Positions 1 to 8,424 are shown, numbered from the stretch's first letter. The stretch is DNA of 25,486 bases from Ruminococcaceae bacterium UBA6845 (GCA_002449395.1 DKDP01000020.1:460-25945); one strand, 5' to 3'. Translations and numbers: made by a program. Notes: a model not told the origin generated them from the letters alone.

Positions 1-3000
1 CGGTAAACTTGCGCTCAAATCCGTTCTTTGTAAGGTTCTGAGCAACGTCATATGTATGCTTAGAATCAGCAGTTGCGCCGCTTCCACCGTTACCGTCATA
101 CGAAACCGTGTAGATTATTGCGTCCCAATTTGCCGTAAGTGTCATATCCTCTGTCGGAGTAATACTGCCGCTGACCTGCTTGCCTTCCTGATCCGTCCAG
201 CCGCTGAATGTGTAGCCGCTTCTTGCAGGAGTCGGAATATCAACGCTTGCGTCTGCCCACTGAGCGGTCATTGTGATTGTTTCGCTCTTATCGGTGAGGT
301 TTTTAACCTCTGCCTCATTGTCGTAATGGATTCCATTTTTTGAGCAAATCCATCCGTTGAATGTCGAAACAGCATCGACTGTCCTTGTTTCCGTTCTGCC
401 GTCGTTATAATTGAACGTTACGGTAAACTTGCGCTCAAATCCATTCGGTGTAAGGTTCTGAGCAACGTCATAGGTGTGCGATGAGTTTGCAGTTGTACCG
501 CTTCCGCCGTTCGGATCGTACTTGACCGTGTAGGTTATCGGCGTCCAGTGAGCGTAAAGCGTTGTGGTTTCGGTCGGGGTGTATGAGCCCTCAACCTTTG
601 TTCCGCCCGTTGCCTCCGTGTACCAGCCGTCAAATGTATAGCCGGTTCTGCTTGCCGACGGGAGCGAAACGCTCTTATCCGTCCAGTTCGCATAGAGGTT
701 AATTACATCCTTATCCTTTGCGGTAAGGTTAAGGACAGGCTGTCTGTCTTGGTAAACAACCGCACCGTCAGCCGAGGTTGCCCAACCATTGAATTCTGAG
801 GACGCCGTAGCCTCTGTTGAGGTTGAACCGCTGTAGTTATAATCAAACGTCACGGTAAACTCACGGAAGAAGCCGTTTGCCGTGAGGTTCTTCTCTTCAT
901 CATAGGTATGTGATGAGCTTGCTGTATCGCCGCTTGTTGCGCCGTTTCCGTTATATGCAATAGTATAAGTGATCGGATCCCAGTGAGCATAAATATCAAA
1001 GTCACGGTCGAGCGTATCGCTGAAGCTCGGTGCGCTTGAATTTACTTTTGTTGAACCGTCGGTAATCTTTGTTACGCCCGATCTCTGATTATACCAGCCG
1101 AGGAAGTTATAGCCTGTCTTTGTCGGTGTGCCGAGATCGGAATATGTTGAATGAAGATCAACGAGCGAATCCGATGTTGCTGTTACATTCTTCGTATAGT
1201 CCATGCTTGCATGGAACTTGAAGTTGTCAAAATCAACAGGAACATTCGGATTTACCGATAAAAAGACCTCTACCCTTTCGCCCGTCGAAAGTGATTTAAG
1301 CATATGAGTTGAGCTTGTTCTGCTGATAGTCGATGTATATACCGTTGCCGAGCAGCCCATTGCGTTACCTCCGACATAATATGTCGAGAAAAAAACGTTC
1401 TTCGCTTCGGTATTGGTTGCCGAAAGAATGTCAAATGTGCCCGTTGTCGTCGGAGTACCGTCGAGAGTGAACAGATCGGACATTGTATTGTATGTTACCG
1501 TAACACCGTTAACGTCCTTTGTATATGACGGATAATATGTCTTTGTTACGCCGTCAAGTTTGATATCATAAGACAAGCCCTGTGCCCTGTAGCCGCTCTT
1601 AGCCGTGTCTGCGATGAGGTCGGCAATGAGGTTACGGCCGACATTCTTGGTAAGAGTATTTACCTGCCATGAAAGAACGGGGTAATTCGCATTGATGCCC
1701 GCTTTATAAGCATAGGAATTACCGACCGAGCTAATGCCCGAAACCGTTCTGCCTGTGTTCAATGTTGAAAGGCTTGATGTGCCTGTCGATATTGTGCTTG
1801 AATTGTAACAACCGTAGGTTGTTGCGGTTTTATTGCCCGAAAACTGCGTTGTAACGCCTGTTGTTGTTTTATTGTAGCTGTTGTAAAGATATACACTGCT
1901 GTTGCACCAGCCAACAAGTCCGCCCGAGGTGTTGCCATATACGGCAGGAGCGTTGTTGTAGGAATCAGCAACATAAATGGTGTTACCGTAACCGATAAGT
2001 CCGCCGGCATAAAGTCCCTTTGAGCCTGAAGCGGCGATTGTTCCGTCGGTGCCGTTGCCGTTGAAGCACTTTGACATATATATCGTACTTCCGTTAAAGC
2101 GACCCATGATACCGCCGATCTGCGTGTTGCCTGCATTCTTGGCAACAAGAGTACCGTAGTTTCCGCACTGAGTAATTGTAAGGGTACTGCTTGATGAGAA
2201 CTCGCCGACAATACCGCCGACATTGTTACGGCCTGAAATCTGACCGTAGTTTATACATTTTGTAACGGTGCTTGCGTCGTCCTCAATCCATCCGACAATA
2301 CCGCCTACAACATTATCGCCCGAGGTTGCAGTTTCCGTAACATAACCATAATTGTAACAATTGGTGAAATCGCAGAAGCCGTATTCCTTACCGACAATAC
2401 CGCCGAGGTATGTCGCACTTGTTGATGACGAGGAAATATTACCGTAGTTATAAAGGTTTGTATATTTGTGACGCTGAGTTGTCGAACCGTGGTTATTGGT
2501 GTTTCCGACAAAGCCGCCGACATCATTACCTGTTGATGCAAGATTACCCTTATTAACACAGTCTGAGATGTTGATCGTAGCCGCCTTGCTTGTATTGCCG
2601 AGATATCCTACGAATCCGCCGAGAGCCGATGCACCTGAAACGTTACCTGTATTAACCGTATTCTTGATTGTCCAAACAGATGAACCCGTCTGACTCTCCA
2701 CCGTTGCAAGAATACCCGCACCGTTTGAGTTTCCGGTGGTTGAAACATTACCGGTGTTGAAACAGTTTGTAATTTCACAGCCGTCGTCCTCAATACCTCC
2801 GATAAGACCTGCGGTACTCTGATATCCCGTTACGTTAGCCTTATTGGTACAGTTATTCATAACAAGCTTGCCCTTGTCGTAGCCGACAAGTCCGCCGATC
2901 CAGTTTGCTTTTACGTTTAAGGTTGAGGTATTGTGACAATTTTCCATTGTCAGCGTTTTGTCAGAGCTGTTCTTGCCGAGGATACCTCCGACATTTTCAT

Positions 3001-4471
3001 TTTGCGCCGTAAAAGATTGAGCCGTATTAGAGCAGTTTTTTATTGTAATACCTGCATCATTGCCCGAGCTCAAAATTCCTGCAATACCGCCGATGTGCTT
3101 ATGTCCGCCCGAGATATTACCTGTGTTGTTTGAGTTTGTTATGCTGATTGCGTCACTGCACTCGGTCGAACCGTTCAATCCGCCGACATACTGCTGACCG
3201 TTTATCGCTCCGCTATTATTACACTGACTGATCGTAAGCTTGACAGTACCGTTACCCAACAGACCGCCGACTCTGTCCGTACCCGTGACCGAACCGTTAT
3301 TGGTGCAGCTTGTAAGGGAAACTGTCTGGGCTTGACCTATCAAGCCTCCTACGCAATTGTTAGAAGATGTGATAATACCGTTATTTGTATATGCTTGTGA
3401 CGAAAGCTTTCCACTGATTGTTATCGAGCCCTCGGAATATCCGACAAGTCCGCCGCAATAAACACCGCTACAGTTTATTGCACCGCTGTTTGAGCAGTTT
3501 ATAAACTGTATTGTTGTTGCTTTAACCTCGCCGAAAAGACCGCCTGAACATTTCGGGCTATCACCTGTGTTGCTGATAGTTGCGGTGTTATAGCAGTTTT
3601 CAACTCTGACGGTCGTGCCGTTTTCAAGATAACCGACCAAGCCGCCGCTTTGCTGTCTGCCGACAACGCCTGAGGTCTCACCGTCATATGTTGCATTAGA
3701 GTATGTACAGTTTGTAGCGGTAAAATCACCATATACCCTACCGACATAGCCGCCGCTCCAATAGGTCAGTGATTTGCTGCCGTTACCTGATAATCTGACA
3801 CCGGTAACTCTACATGAAACATTGCAGTTTGTAAATTCAATAGCTGTTTCGGCTTCACCGACCAAGCCGCCGATTCTTGTTCGTCCGCTTACACGGCTCG
3901 ATGTTACTGTAATATTGCTTAAAGAAACCTTGCTTGTAACAACATTACCGACACACAAGCCATATTTGCCGTACCATGTATCCTTTTTATAGGCACCGTC
4001 AGTTGTTCCTGCAAAGCAATTATCAAACTTAATGTTTCTGAATGTGGCACCGTTTGCTTTCAAAAACAGTCCCGCAAGATCTTCTTGTACTCCGCAATAT
4101 GCATTCATTCTGCTGATGGTATGGTTTTGTCCATCAAAAATACCTTTAAATTCTGTACCATTTCTCACCCATTGACTGCTGCCGCCAAGGTCAATATCAT
4201 CGTCAAGGTAAACAGCGTATGATGCATATGTACCGAGATTGCTAATAAACCATGCCATTCCGTTCGGAGTTTTAATATGCATAGTTGAACCTGATATTGT
4301 GTAGTCCGTTCCTGAGCTTGCACTTGTACTGCCGCTCCAAGCCGCCGCACTTGCCGTAATCTTCAATACACTCGGATCAAAGATGAAGAATGTTGTAAAC
4401 AGCATGACAAGGCACACCGCCACGCTTAACATTCTCCGTGCCGCTTTTGTGAATTTCTTATTGATCTTCAT
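1..4471 (-). CDS. Giant secreted surface protein with GLUG-like and InlB B-repeats, C-terminus cut off
   Basis: The minus-strand frame stays consistent from ATG 4471 to the window edge: 1490 codons and no stop. The start has a GAGGTG ribosome site 6-7 nt upstream. Residues 1-35 form a signal peptide: a Lys/Arg-rich start, then a hydrophobic stretch (MLSVAVCLVMLFTTFFIF), then an Ala-rich cleavage region. Residues about 200-855 hold roughly 21 degenerate repeats ending in GG(L/I/F)(V/I)G, each with Asn/Cys/Thr-rich strands such as NCxNxGxI, typical of GLUG-type beta-helix surface proteins. From about residue 1110 come Listeria-Bacteroides (InlB B, Flg_new) repeats: RTGYTFDGWYTE, TLYAHW, YTVKYDPNGGSG. 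The protein is presumably exported and acts as an adhesin or glycan-contact protein. The anchoring signal (LPXTG, SLH or dockerin) would lie beyond base 1 and is not visible. The gene is monocistronic as far as can be seen. Family assignment is confident; the ligand is unknown. Confidence 0.88.
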   Translation of the reverse strand, partial: MKINKKFTKAARRMLSVAVCLVMLFTTFFIFDPSVLKITASAAAWSGSTSASSGTDYTISGSTMHIKTPNGMAWFISNLGTYASYAVYLDDDIDLGGSSQWVRNGTEFKGIFDGQNHTISRMNAYCGVQEDLAGLFLKANGATFRNIKFDNCFAGTTDGAYKKDTWYGKYGLCVGNVVTSKVSLSNITVTSSRVSGRTRIGGLVGEAETAIEFTNCNVSCRVTGVRLSGNGSKSLTYWSGGYVGRVYGDFTATNCTYSNATYDGETSGVVGRQQSGGLVGYLENGTTVRVENCYNTATISNTGDSPKCSGGLFGEVKATTIQFINCSNSGAINCSGVYCGGLVGYSEGSITISGKLSSQAYTNNGIITSSNNCVGGLIGQAQTVSLTSCTNNGSVTGTDRVGGLLGNGTVKLTISQCNNSGAINGQQYVGGLNGSTECSDAISITNSNNTGNISGGHKHIGGIAGILSSGNDAGITIKNCSNTAQSFTAQNENVGGILGKNSSDKTLTMENCHNTSTLNVKANWIGGLVGYDKGKLVMNNCTNKANVTGYQSTAGLIGGIEDDGCEITNCFNTGNVSTTGNSNGAGILATVESQTGSSVWTIKNTVNTGNVSGASALGGFVGYLGNTSKAATINISDCVNKGNLASTGNDVGGFVGNTNNHGSTTQRHKYTNLYNYGNISSSSTSATYLGGIVGKEYGFCDFTNCYNYGYVTETATSGDNVVGGIVGWIEDDASTVTKCINYGQISGRNNVGGIVGEFSSSSTLTITQCGNYGTLVAKNAGNTQIGGIMGRFNGSTIYMSKCFNGNGTDGTIAASGSKGLYAGGLIGYGNTIYVADSYNNAPAVYGNTSGGLVGWCNSSVYLYNSYNKTTTGVTTQFSGNKTATTYGCYNSSTISTGTSSLSTLNTGRTVSGISSVGNSYAYKAGINANYPVLSWQVNTLTKNVGRNLIADLIADTAKSGYRAQGLSYDIKLDGVTKTYYPSYTKDVNGVTVTYNTMSDLFTLDGTPTTTGTFDILSATNTEAKNVFFSTYYVGGNAMGCSATVYTSTISRTSSTHMLKSLSTGERVEVFLSVNPNVPVDFDNFKFHASMDYTKNVTATSDSLVDLHSTYSDLGTPTKTGYNFLGWYNQRSGVTKITDGSTKVNSSAPSFSDTLDRDFDIYAHWDPITYTIAYNGNGATSGDTASSSHTYDEEKNLTANGFFREFTVTFDYNYSGSTSTEATASSEFNGWATSADGAVVYQDRQPVLNLTAKDKDVINLYANWTDKSVSLPSASRTGYTFDGWYTEATGGTKVEGSYTPTETTTLYAHWTPITYTVKYDPNGGSGTTANSSHTYDVAQNLTPNGFERKFTVTFNYNDGRTETRTVDAVSTFNGWICSKNGIHYDNEAEVKNLTDKSETITMTAQWADASVDIPTPARSGYTFSGWTDQEGKQVSGSITPTEDMTLTANWDAIIYTVSYDGNGGSGATADSKHTYDVAQNLTKNGFERKFT

Positions 4472-4569
4472 AGATTGACACCTCATAAATCAATATACTT
4501 TTGCCGTATGGACAATCTTCATTTTTCAGATAAGAGCTATTCCATACAAGCTACACCCATACAGTGTGT

Positions 4570-4598
4570 ATTATATCATCCTCATATTTCTTTTTCAA
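4570..4598 (-). promoter_or_regulatory. SigA-type promoter of the giant surface-protein gene
   Basis: On the minus strand, TTGAAA (4593-4598) and TATAAT (4570-4575) are separated by 17 bp. Transcription would begin near 4563, giving a 5' leader of about 92 nt. The leader contains a 7-bp inverted match (GTATGGA/TCCATAC) and ends in the GAGGTG ribosome site. Confidence 0.7.
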
Positions 4599-4730
4599 GT
4601 ATTATAATACAAATTCTACAAAATGAATAATACGGTCGCTGTTTTTTGTCAATTAGAATAACATTATGCCGCAAAAAGTCCTGCCAAAATTATATTCTGT
4701 GCCGTGCACGACATGAAAAAGTAAAAAAAT

Positions 4731-4784
4731 AACCCCTCCGTCTTCGGCGCAAAACGCCGAATCCACCTCCCCTGCAAGGGAGGC
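4731..4784 (+). repeat. REP-like element, type A
   Basis: The element begins AACCCCTCCGTC and ends with the hairpin CCTCCCCTGCAAGGGAGG. A second hairpin in the middle is TTCGGCG-CAAAA-CGCCGAA. An inverted relative lies at 5087-5132. Confidence 0.75.
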
Positions 4785-4811
4785 AAAAAAAGTCAGCAGA
4801 AAATTCACATA

Positions 4812-4856
4812 GGCGCCCCTTTAGGGGAGCTGGCGGCGTAGCCGTCTGAGGGGTTT
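4812..4856 (+). repeat. REP-like element, type B
   Basis: It carries the hairpins CCCCTTTAGGGG and GGCGGCGTAGCCGTC, followed by CTGAGGGGTTTT. A near-identical inverted copy lies at 5161-5205. A short conserved spacer, TCAGCAGAAA, precedes it at 4793-4802. Confidence 0.8.
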
Positions 4857-4888
4857 TGTAAAAGTCTTATGAATCTTGAATTAAACAT

Positions 4889-4930
4889 GGGCTCCTCTGG
4901 AGGAGCTGGCGCGTGAGCGACTGAGGGAGT
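4889..4930 (+). repeat. Diverged type B REP-like element
   Basis: It has the same plan as 4812-4856: GGCTCCTCTGGAGGAGC, then TGGCGCGTGAGCGACTGAGGGAG. Several bases are changed, but pairing within the hairpins is largely kept. Confidence 0.6.
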
Positions 4931-4948
4931 AAGATTTTATCAGACTTA

Positions 4949-4997
4949 AACTCCTTCCGTCACTCCTACGTCGTGCCACCTTCCTCAAGAGGGAGGC
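4949..4997 (+). repeat. Diverged type A REP-like element
   Basis: It begins AACTCCTTCCGTC and ends CCACCTTCCTCAAGAGGGAGGC, matching the plan of 4731-4784 with substitutions. Its inner hairpin is weaker. Confidence 0.55.
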
Positions 4998-5031
4998 TAT
5001 AAATATTTTCCTCATAATTTACGTTCAGCGT

Positions 5032-5063
5032 GGGCTCCTCCGTTGGGTAAGCTGGCGCCAAGG
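5032..5063. repeat. Partial type B REP-like fragment
   Basis: GGGCTCCTC and GCTGGCGCCA survive, but the rest of the element is rearranged. It is joined through TTTCTGCTGA (5069-5078) to the next type A copy. Confidence 0.4.
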
Positions 5064-5086
5064 TGCAGTTTCTGCTGATCTTTCCT

Positions 5087-5132
5087 GCCTCCCTTGCAGG
5101 GGAGGTGTTGAGCGGAGCGAAACGGAGGGGTT
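5087..5132 (-). repeat. REP-like element, type A, inverted copy
   Basis: Its reverse complement reads AACCCCTCCGTTTCGC and then CACCTCCCCTGCAAGGGAGGC, matching the ends of 4731-4784. The middle differs. Confidence 0.75.
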
Positions 5133-5160
5133 AAAATAAATTTCATCAAACTTTTTATAA

Positions 5161-5205
5161 AACCCCTCAGTCGGCTTCGCCGCCAGCTCCCCTAAAGGGG
5201 CGCCC
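5161..5205 (-). repeat. REP-like element, type B, inverted copy
   Basis: Its reverse complement matches 4812-4856 almost base for base (GGCGCCCCTTTAGGGGAGC and TGAGGGGTT). The conserved TTTCTGCTGG spacer follows at 5213-5222. Confidence 0.8.
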
Positions 5206-5229
5206 ATTATAGTTTCTGCTGGCTTCCGA

Positions 5230-5254
5230 CACGATGTGGGCATCGTGCCCTACA
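5230..5254 (+). repeat. CGATG/CATCG palindrome, intergenic copy
   Basis: CACGATG-TGGG-CATCGTG is followed by CCCTACA. It is the same family as the two palindromes inside the RAYT gene at 15021-15042 and 15164-15185: shared CGATG(N4)CATCG core and a flanking run of G/C next to TACA. Confidence 0.65.
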
Positions 5255-5305
5255 AACAGTTCCCTTCCCACCTATGACTCTTCGGGTACTCAGATCAATT
5301 CGACA

Positions 5306-5357
5306 ACAAAAAAAGGGATCGCACCGTCATCCGTTCTCGGACTCTGATACGATCCCT
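5306..5357 (-). terminator. Rho-independent terminator of the zinc-ribbon gene
   Basis: On the minus strand AGGGATCG (5350-5357) pairs with CGATCCCT (5314-5321) around an internal loop, followed directly by a T-run (TTTTTTTG). It lies 15 bp after the stop at 5372. Confidence 0.8.
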
Positions 5358-5371
5358 CAATTATTTCTGAT

Positions 5372-5650
5372 TTATGCCTCTTCTTTCATCTTTGCAAAGC
5401 ACTCACTGCAATATACAGGACGATCCTCTCTCGGACGGAAAGGAACCTTAGCAACACCGCCGCACTTTGCGCAGGTTGCCTCGAACATCTCACGCTCGCC
5501 TCTTACGGCGTTCTTTCTTGCGTCACGGCAAGCCTTACAGCGCTGAGGCTCGTTAACAAAGCCTTTCTCTGCGTAAAACTCCTGCTCACCTGCGGTGAAA
5601 GTAAATTCCTGACCGCAATCCTTGCATACCAATGTCTTGTCTTCGTACAT
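5372..5650 (-). CDS. Zinc-ribbon domain protein
   Basis: 92 aa, starting at ATG 5650 with GAGGT about 8 nt upstream. Two treble-clef/zinc-ribbon style Cys pairs are visible: CKDCGQEF near residue 9 with CKACRD near residue 38, and CAKCGG near 60 with CSECF near 81. The arrangement CxxCGxxF...CxxCR fits the small 'probable zinc-ribbon' proteins common in Firmicutes, whose function is unknown; nucleic-acid or protein contact is the usual guess. It lies 80 bp downstream of the sigma-factor gene on the same strand with no clear terminator between, so co-transcription is likely. A strong terminator follows it. Confidence 0.85.
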   Translation of the reverse strand: MYEDKTLVCKDCGQEFTFTAGEQEFYAEKGFVNEPQRCKACRDARKNAVRGEREMFEATCAKCGGVAKVPFRPREDRPVYCSECFAKMKEEA

Positions 5651-5730
5651 AATTTTTACCTCGCTAAATAATTTTATTTACGCCCTGTGCACGTCTTACA
5701 CGTTATGTACCGCACGGGCATATTCGGGTA

Positions 5731-6288
5731 TCATTTTTCCCTGAGCTTCTTTCTTGCCCTTTGCAAAGCATTGTCAACACTCTTGACACTTATCGAAAGC
5801 ACCTCGGCAATAGAACTGTAATTATGACCTCCGATATGGAGCCTCAGCACATCCTTTTCAAGATGCGTCAGCTTTTTTTCGATACTCTCGCTCAGCTCTT
5901 CAAACTGTTCCTGCATATCAATTATCGTCTGCGGATCGGACTGATTGTCGCTGATGTCAACGCCGTCAATATCCACATAGCCGTTGAGCGGCATATGCTT
6001 GCTCCGCAGCTGATTGCGCACGGCGCTTTTAATTCGATTCGAGATGCAAACCGTTGCATAGGTTTCATAACTCGTTCCCCCGTCTGCGTCGTACCCGTAT
6101 ACAGAACCGAGAAGACCAATCATCCCCTCCTGAATAAGATCGCTTCGAGTCATCGGACATCGTCCTACATAACCCGACGCAATGCTCTCAACAGTCGGTG
6201 CGAAAGCCGAAATCAGTTCATTCATTGCTGCTTTATCGCCGTAACGTGCCGCATAAACCGTTTCCGAATTTATCGGAGTTTTGCTCAT
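5731..6288 (-). CDS. Sigma-70 family sigma factor, SigH-like
   Basis: 185 aa counting from ATG 6288, chosen because GAGGTG lies 5-6 nt upstream; an in-frame GTG two codons earlier (6294) has no good site. Region 2 is visible at about residues 47-90 (DLIQEGMIGLLGSVYGYD, SYETYATVCISNRI). Region 4 is at about 140-183 (LTHLEKDVLRLHIGG, then the helix-turn-helix VKSVDNALQRARKKL). The VKSVDNALQR signature and the DLIQEGMIGL start of region 2 resemble SigH (Spo0H) of endospore-formers. The spacing and length fit a compact two-domain sigma factor lacking regions 1.1 and 3. The role, presumably recruiting RNA polymerase to a stationary-phase or sporulation regulon, is inferred from the family. It is divergent from the glycosyltransferase operon. 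Confidence 0.87.
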   Translation of the reverse strand: MSKTPINSETVYAARYGDKAAMNELISAFAPTVESIASGYVGRCPMTRSDLIQEGMIGLLGSVYGYDADGGTSYETYATVCISNRIKSAVRNQLRSKHMPLNGYVDIDGVDISDNQSDPQTIIDMQEQFEELSESIEKKLTHLEKDVLRLHIGGHNYSSIAEVLSISVKSVDNALQRARKKLREK

Positions 6289-6320
6289 ACGCACACCTCA
6301 CAGGACTAAGATACGCCTAT

Positions 6321-6349
6321 ATAATATCCCATTAGCAATTTAATGTCAA
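6321..6349 (-). promoter_or_regulatory. SigA-type promoter of the sigma-factor gene
   Basis: On the minus strand, TTGACA (6344-6349) and TATTAT (6321-6326) are 17 bp apart. The leader to ATG 6288 is about 25 nt. Confidence 0.75.
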
Positions 6350-6498
6350 TAAAAATTGCCCCGTTTCTTCAATTTTTGAAGATTGTAACAAAATCCGCAC
6401 CATGTTTTTGGTTGTTTTAACAATTAAAAACAGCCTTACTGTGTTAATGATATTTTATTTGCACAAATTTTCCTCTTTTTCGATGTTTTTTCGACAAT

Positions 6499-6527
6499 TT
6501 GACATTTGTTTGTTAATAATGTATAAT
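6499..6527 (+). promoter_or_regulatory. Consensus SigA promoter of the GT2-truB operon
   Basis: TTGACA (6499-6504) and TATAAT (6522-6527) have an exact 17-bp spacer, a perfect consensus. Initiation near 6534 would place the first base of the transcript at the GAGGAAG ribosome site (6534-6540), so the 5' leader would be only about 14 nt. Confidence 0.82.
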
Positions 6528-6547
6528 TCGTGTGAGGAAGTGGTTTA

Positions 6548-7528
6548 ATGAATAACGAAGAAATTCTTGTATCAGTTATAATTCCCGCTTATAACGCCGA
6601 ACAATACGTAGGTTTTTGCCTTGATACCGTTATTGCTCAAACGCACAAAAACCTTGAGATAATTGTCGTCGATGACGGCTCAACAGACAATACGGGTAAA
6701 ATTTGCGATGAATATGCCGAAAAAGATCCGAGAATCAAAGTTATTCATCAAACCAATCACGGTGTTGCTTTTACAAGAAATGTCGGACTTGACAATGTAA
6801 CCGGAGAATATATCGCATTTATTGACAGTGATGATTATGTGAAAAACATCTATATTGAAATGCTTCTTAAAACATGCATTGAAACAAGCTGTAATCTTAC
6901 AGTTTGCAAATCGTTTGACACAGATAAGCGTGAACTTTTTGACTTGCCGTTTTCATATAATATCCACACTTATGACAGTGACTTCTTGCTTCACGATCTT
7001 TCATATCTTTCAGATTTAAATGAAGTCGTTATTTCAATGCTTTTTCACAAAAGTGTGTTTAATGATCTTCGTTTTCCTGCGGGACTGATTTATGAAGATT
7101 CCTATATATATTTTGATTTTATTAAAAACGCTAAAAAAATAGCCTTCATTGATACTGTTCTTTACTATTACTATCTTTCTTCCAACAGCATAATGCGTTC
7201 GGATTTTTCTGTTAAAAGATACGATATGCTTTTGGCATTTGATAACAAACTCCGTGTTCTCAAGCGAAACAACTGTGAAAAATCCGCACAAATGGTTTAC
7301 AGAGATTATCTTTACATAGTCTCCGGAATGATAGGCCAAACAAAATACTGCAAAAATTTCTCGCGAGAATTTAAAAAGGATAAAATAAAAGAATTGCGAA
7401 AAAAGTATCGGGAGCTTAGAAAAATCAACAAGGATAACCCGTATTTCAAAGGCAGATTCAAGCTGGTTTCGGACCTGCTTTACTGCTTCCCGATTATTAA
7501 AAAAATTCACAAACCCTCGGAGGGATAA
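6548..7528 (+). CDS. Family 2 glycosyltransferase
   Basis: 326 aa, ATG start 8 nt after GAGGAAG. The GT-A fold motifs are clear: VSVIIPAYNAEQYVGFCLDTV at the N-terminus, VVDDGSTDNTG near residue 40, FIDSDDYV near 92 (the metal-binding DXD), and LIYEDSYIYFDF near 180 (ED of the acceptor/catalytic region). The C-terminal 90 residues are Lys/Arg-rich and may sit at the membrane. It presumably transfers a nucleotide-sugar-derived residue to a surface glycan; the sugar cannot be told. The gene is more AT-rich than truB, which follows only 2 bp after its stop, so it looks like a transferred gene placed in front of a housekeeping gene. Confidence 0.88.
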   Translation: MNNEEILVSVIIPAYNAEQYVGFCLDTVIAQTHKNLEIIVVDDGSTDNTGKICDEYAEKDPRIKVIHQTNHGVAFTRNVGLDNVTGEYIAFIDSDDYVKNIYIEMLLKTCIETSCNLTVCKSFDTDKRELFDLPFSYNIHTYDSDFLLHDLSYLSDLNEVVISMLFHKSVFNDLRFPAGLIYEDSYIYFDFIKNAKKIAFIDTVLYYYYLSSNSIMRSDFSVKRYDMLLAFDNKLRVLKRNNCEKSAQMVYRDYLYIVSGMIGQTKYCKNFSREFKKDKIKELRKKYRELRKINKDNPYFKGRFKLVSDLLYCFPIIKKIHKPSEG

Positions 7529-7530
7529 TT

Positions 7531-8424
7531 TTGACAGGATTCATTTTTCTTGACAAGCCGGAGGGACTAACCTCATTCGTTGCGGCGAACAGGGTCAAGA
7601 GAATACTGAAAATCAATAAAACGGGACACACCGGAACGCTCGACCCAATGGCAACCGGCGTGCTTCCCGTTATGCTCGGAGGAGCAACGAGATTTTCACA
7701 GTATCTGCCGACGCACGACAAGGCTTATCGGGCAAAAATTCTGCTCGGTACGGTCACGGATACACTTGATATAACCGGTACGGTGCTTGAACAGAATCCC
7801 GTAGACGTGACTGCCGACAGGCTCAATGAGGCTATCAATCATTTTGTCGGTCCGATCAGTCAGCTTCCTCCGATGTATTCCGCCGTATCTAAGGACGGCG
7901 TTCGTTTGTATAAGCTCGCCCGTCAGGGTATTGAAATAGAGAGAGAAGCACGGAATGTGGTTATTCACTACATAAAGCTTCTCGACGTTCCGGACAGCAA
8001 CAATGAATTTGAGATCGAGGTCTCGTGCAGTGCCGGAACGTATATCCGCTCGCTTGCCGCCGACATCGGTTCGGAACTTGGCTGCGGTGCAGCGATAACC
8101 GCACTCAGACGCATTGAGGCAAACGGAGTTTCAATTGACAGAACCGTTACTCTTGAAACGGTTCGACAGTTCGCCGATGAAGGACGAATTGAGGAATTGA
8201 TTACTCCGTGCGACGAAATGCTTCTGTGCTACCCTGCCGTAAATGTCAGCGAGAAGCAGGCGACGCGCTTTGAAAACGGCGGAGAACTCGACCTCAAAAG
8301 AATTAAGGGAGAAAAAAATGACGGCTTTTGCCGTGTTTATTCCCCCGAAAAAAAGTTCCTCGGGCTCGGCAGAATCAGTCTCGCCGACGGAACGCTTTAT
8401 GTTGAAAAAAAATTAGTTTATTGA
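7531..8424 (+). CDS. truB: tRNA pseudouridine-55 synthase TruB
   Basis: 297 aa. The start codon is TTG (7531), supported by GGAGGG 7 nt upstream, overlapping the end of the previous gene. The N-terminal motifs GFIFLDKPEGLTS and GHTGTLDPMATGVLPV are diagnostic; the Asp in TLDP is the catalytic nucleophile. YRAKILLGTVTDTLD and the RSLAADIG region follow as in the family. TruB isomerises uridine 55 in the T-loop of tRNAs. The C-terminal part (GGELDLKRI...) resembles the usual PUA-like tail. It is translated close behind the GT2 gene and followed after 13 bp by a transporter gene. The usual neighbours (rbfA, ribF) are absent here. Confidence 0.96.
   Translation: MTGFIFLDKPEGLTSFVAANRVKRILKINKTGHTGTLDPMATGVLPVMLGGATRFSQYLPTHDKAYRAKILLGTVTDTLDITGTVLEQNPVDVTADRLNEAINHFVGPISQLPPMYSAVSKDGVRLYKLARQGIEIEREARNVVIHYIKLLDVPDSNNEFEIEVSCSAGTYIRSLAADIGSELGCGAAITALRRIEANGVSIDRTVTLETVRQFADEGRIEELITPCDEMLLCYPAVNVSEKQATRFENGGELDLKRIKGEKNDGFCRVYSPEKKFLGLGRISLADGTLYVEKKLVY

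Larger units (their letters stand above)
4472..5305. other. Gene-free stretch: promoter region plus REP-like repeat cluster
   Basis: No credible gene is present here; the short open frames overlap palindromic repeats. 4472-4730 holds the leader and promoter of the surface-protein gene and otherwise nothing recognisable. 4731-5254 is a mosaic of palindromic elements, listed separately. 5255-5305 shows nothing before the terminator of the zinc-ribbon gene. Confidence 0.7.

Noticed and set aside
1759..3992. Many 60-150 codon frames across the surface-protein gene, on both strands
   Set aside because: They all lie in other frames of a single 1490-codon repeat protein whose composition creates long stop-free shadows.
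4731..5254. CRISPR array
   Set aside because: The repeats are palindromic elements of about 45 bp in both orientations with irregular spacing and no uniform spacers, and there are no cas genes.
5025..5546. Open frames in the repeat region (5025-5243 minus, 5274-5546 plus)
   Set aside because: The first runs through REP-like palindromes; the second lies over a terminator and antisense to the zinc-ribbon gene. Neither has a ribosome site or protein-like composition.
5761..6309. 182-codon plus-strand frame opposite the sigma-factor gene
   Set aside because: The minus-strand product has clear sigma region 2 and 4 motifs, a promoter and a ribosome site; the plus frame is its shadow.
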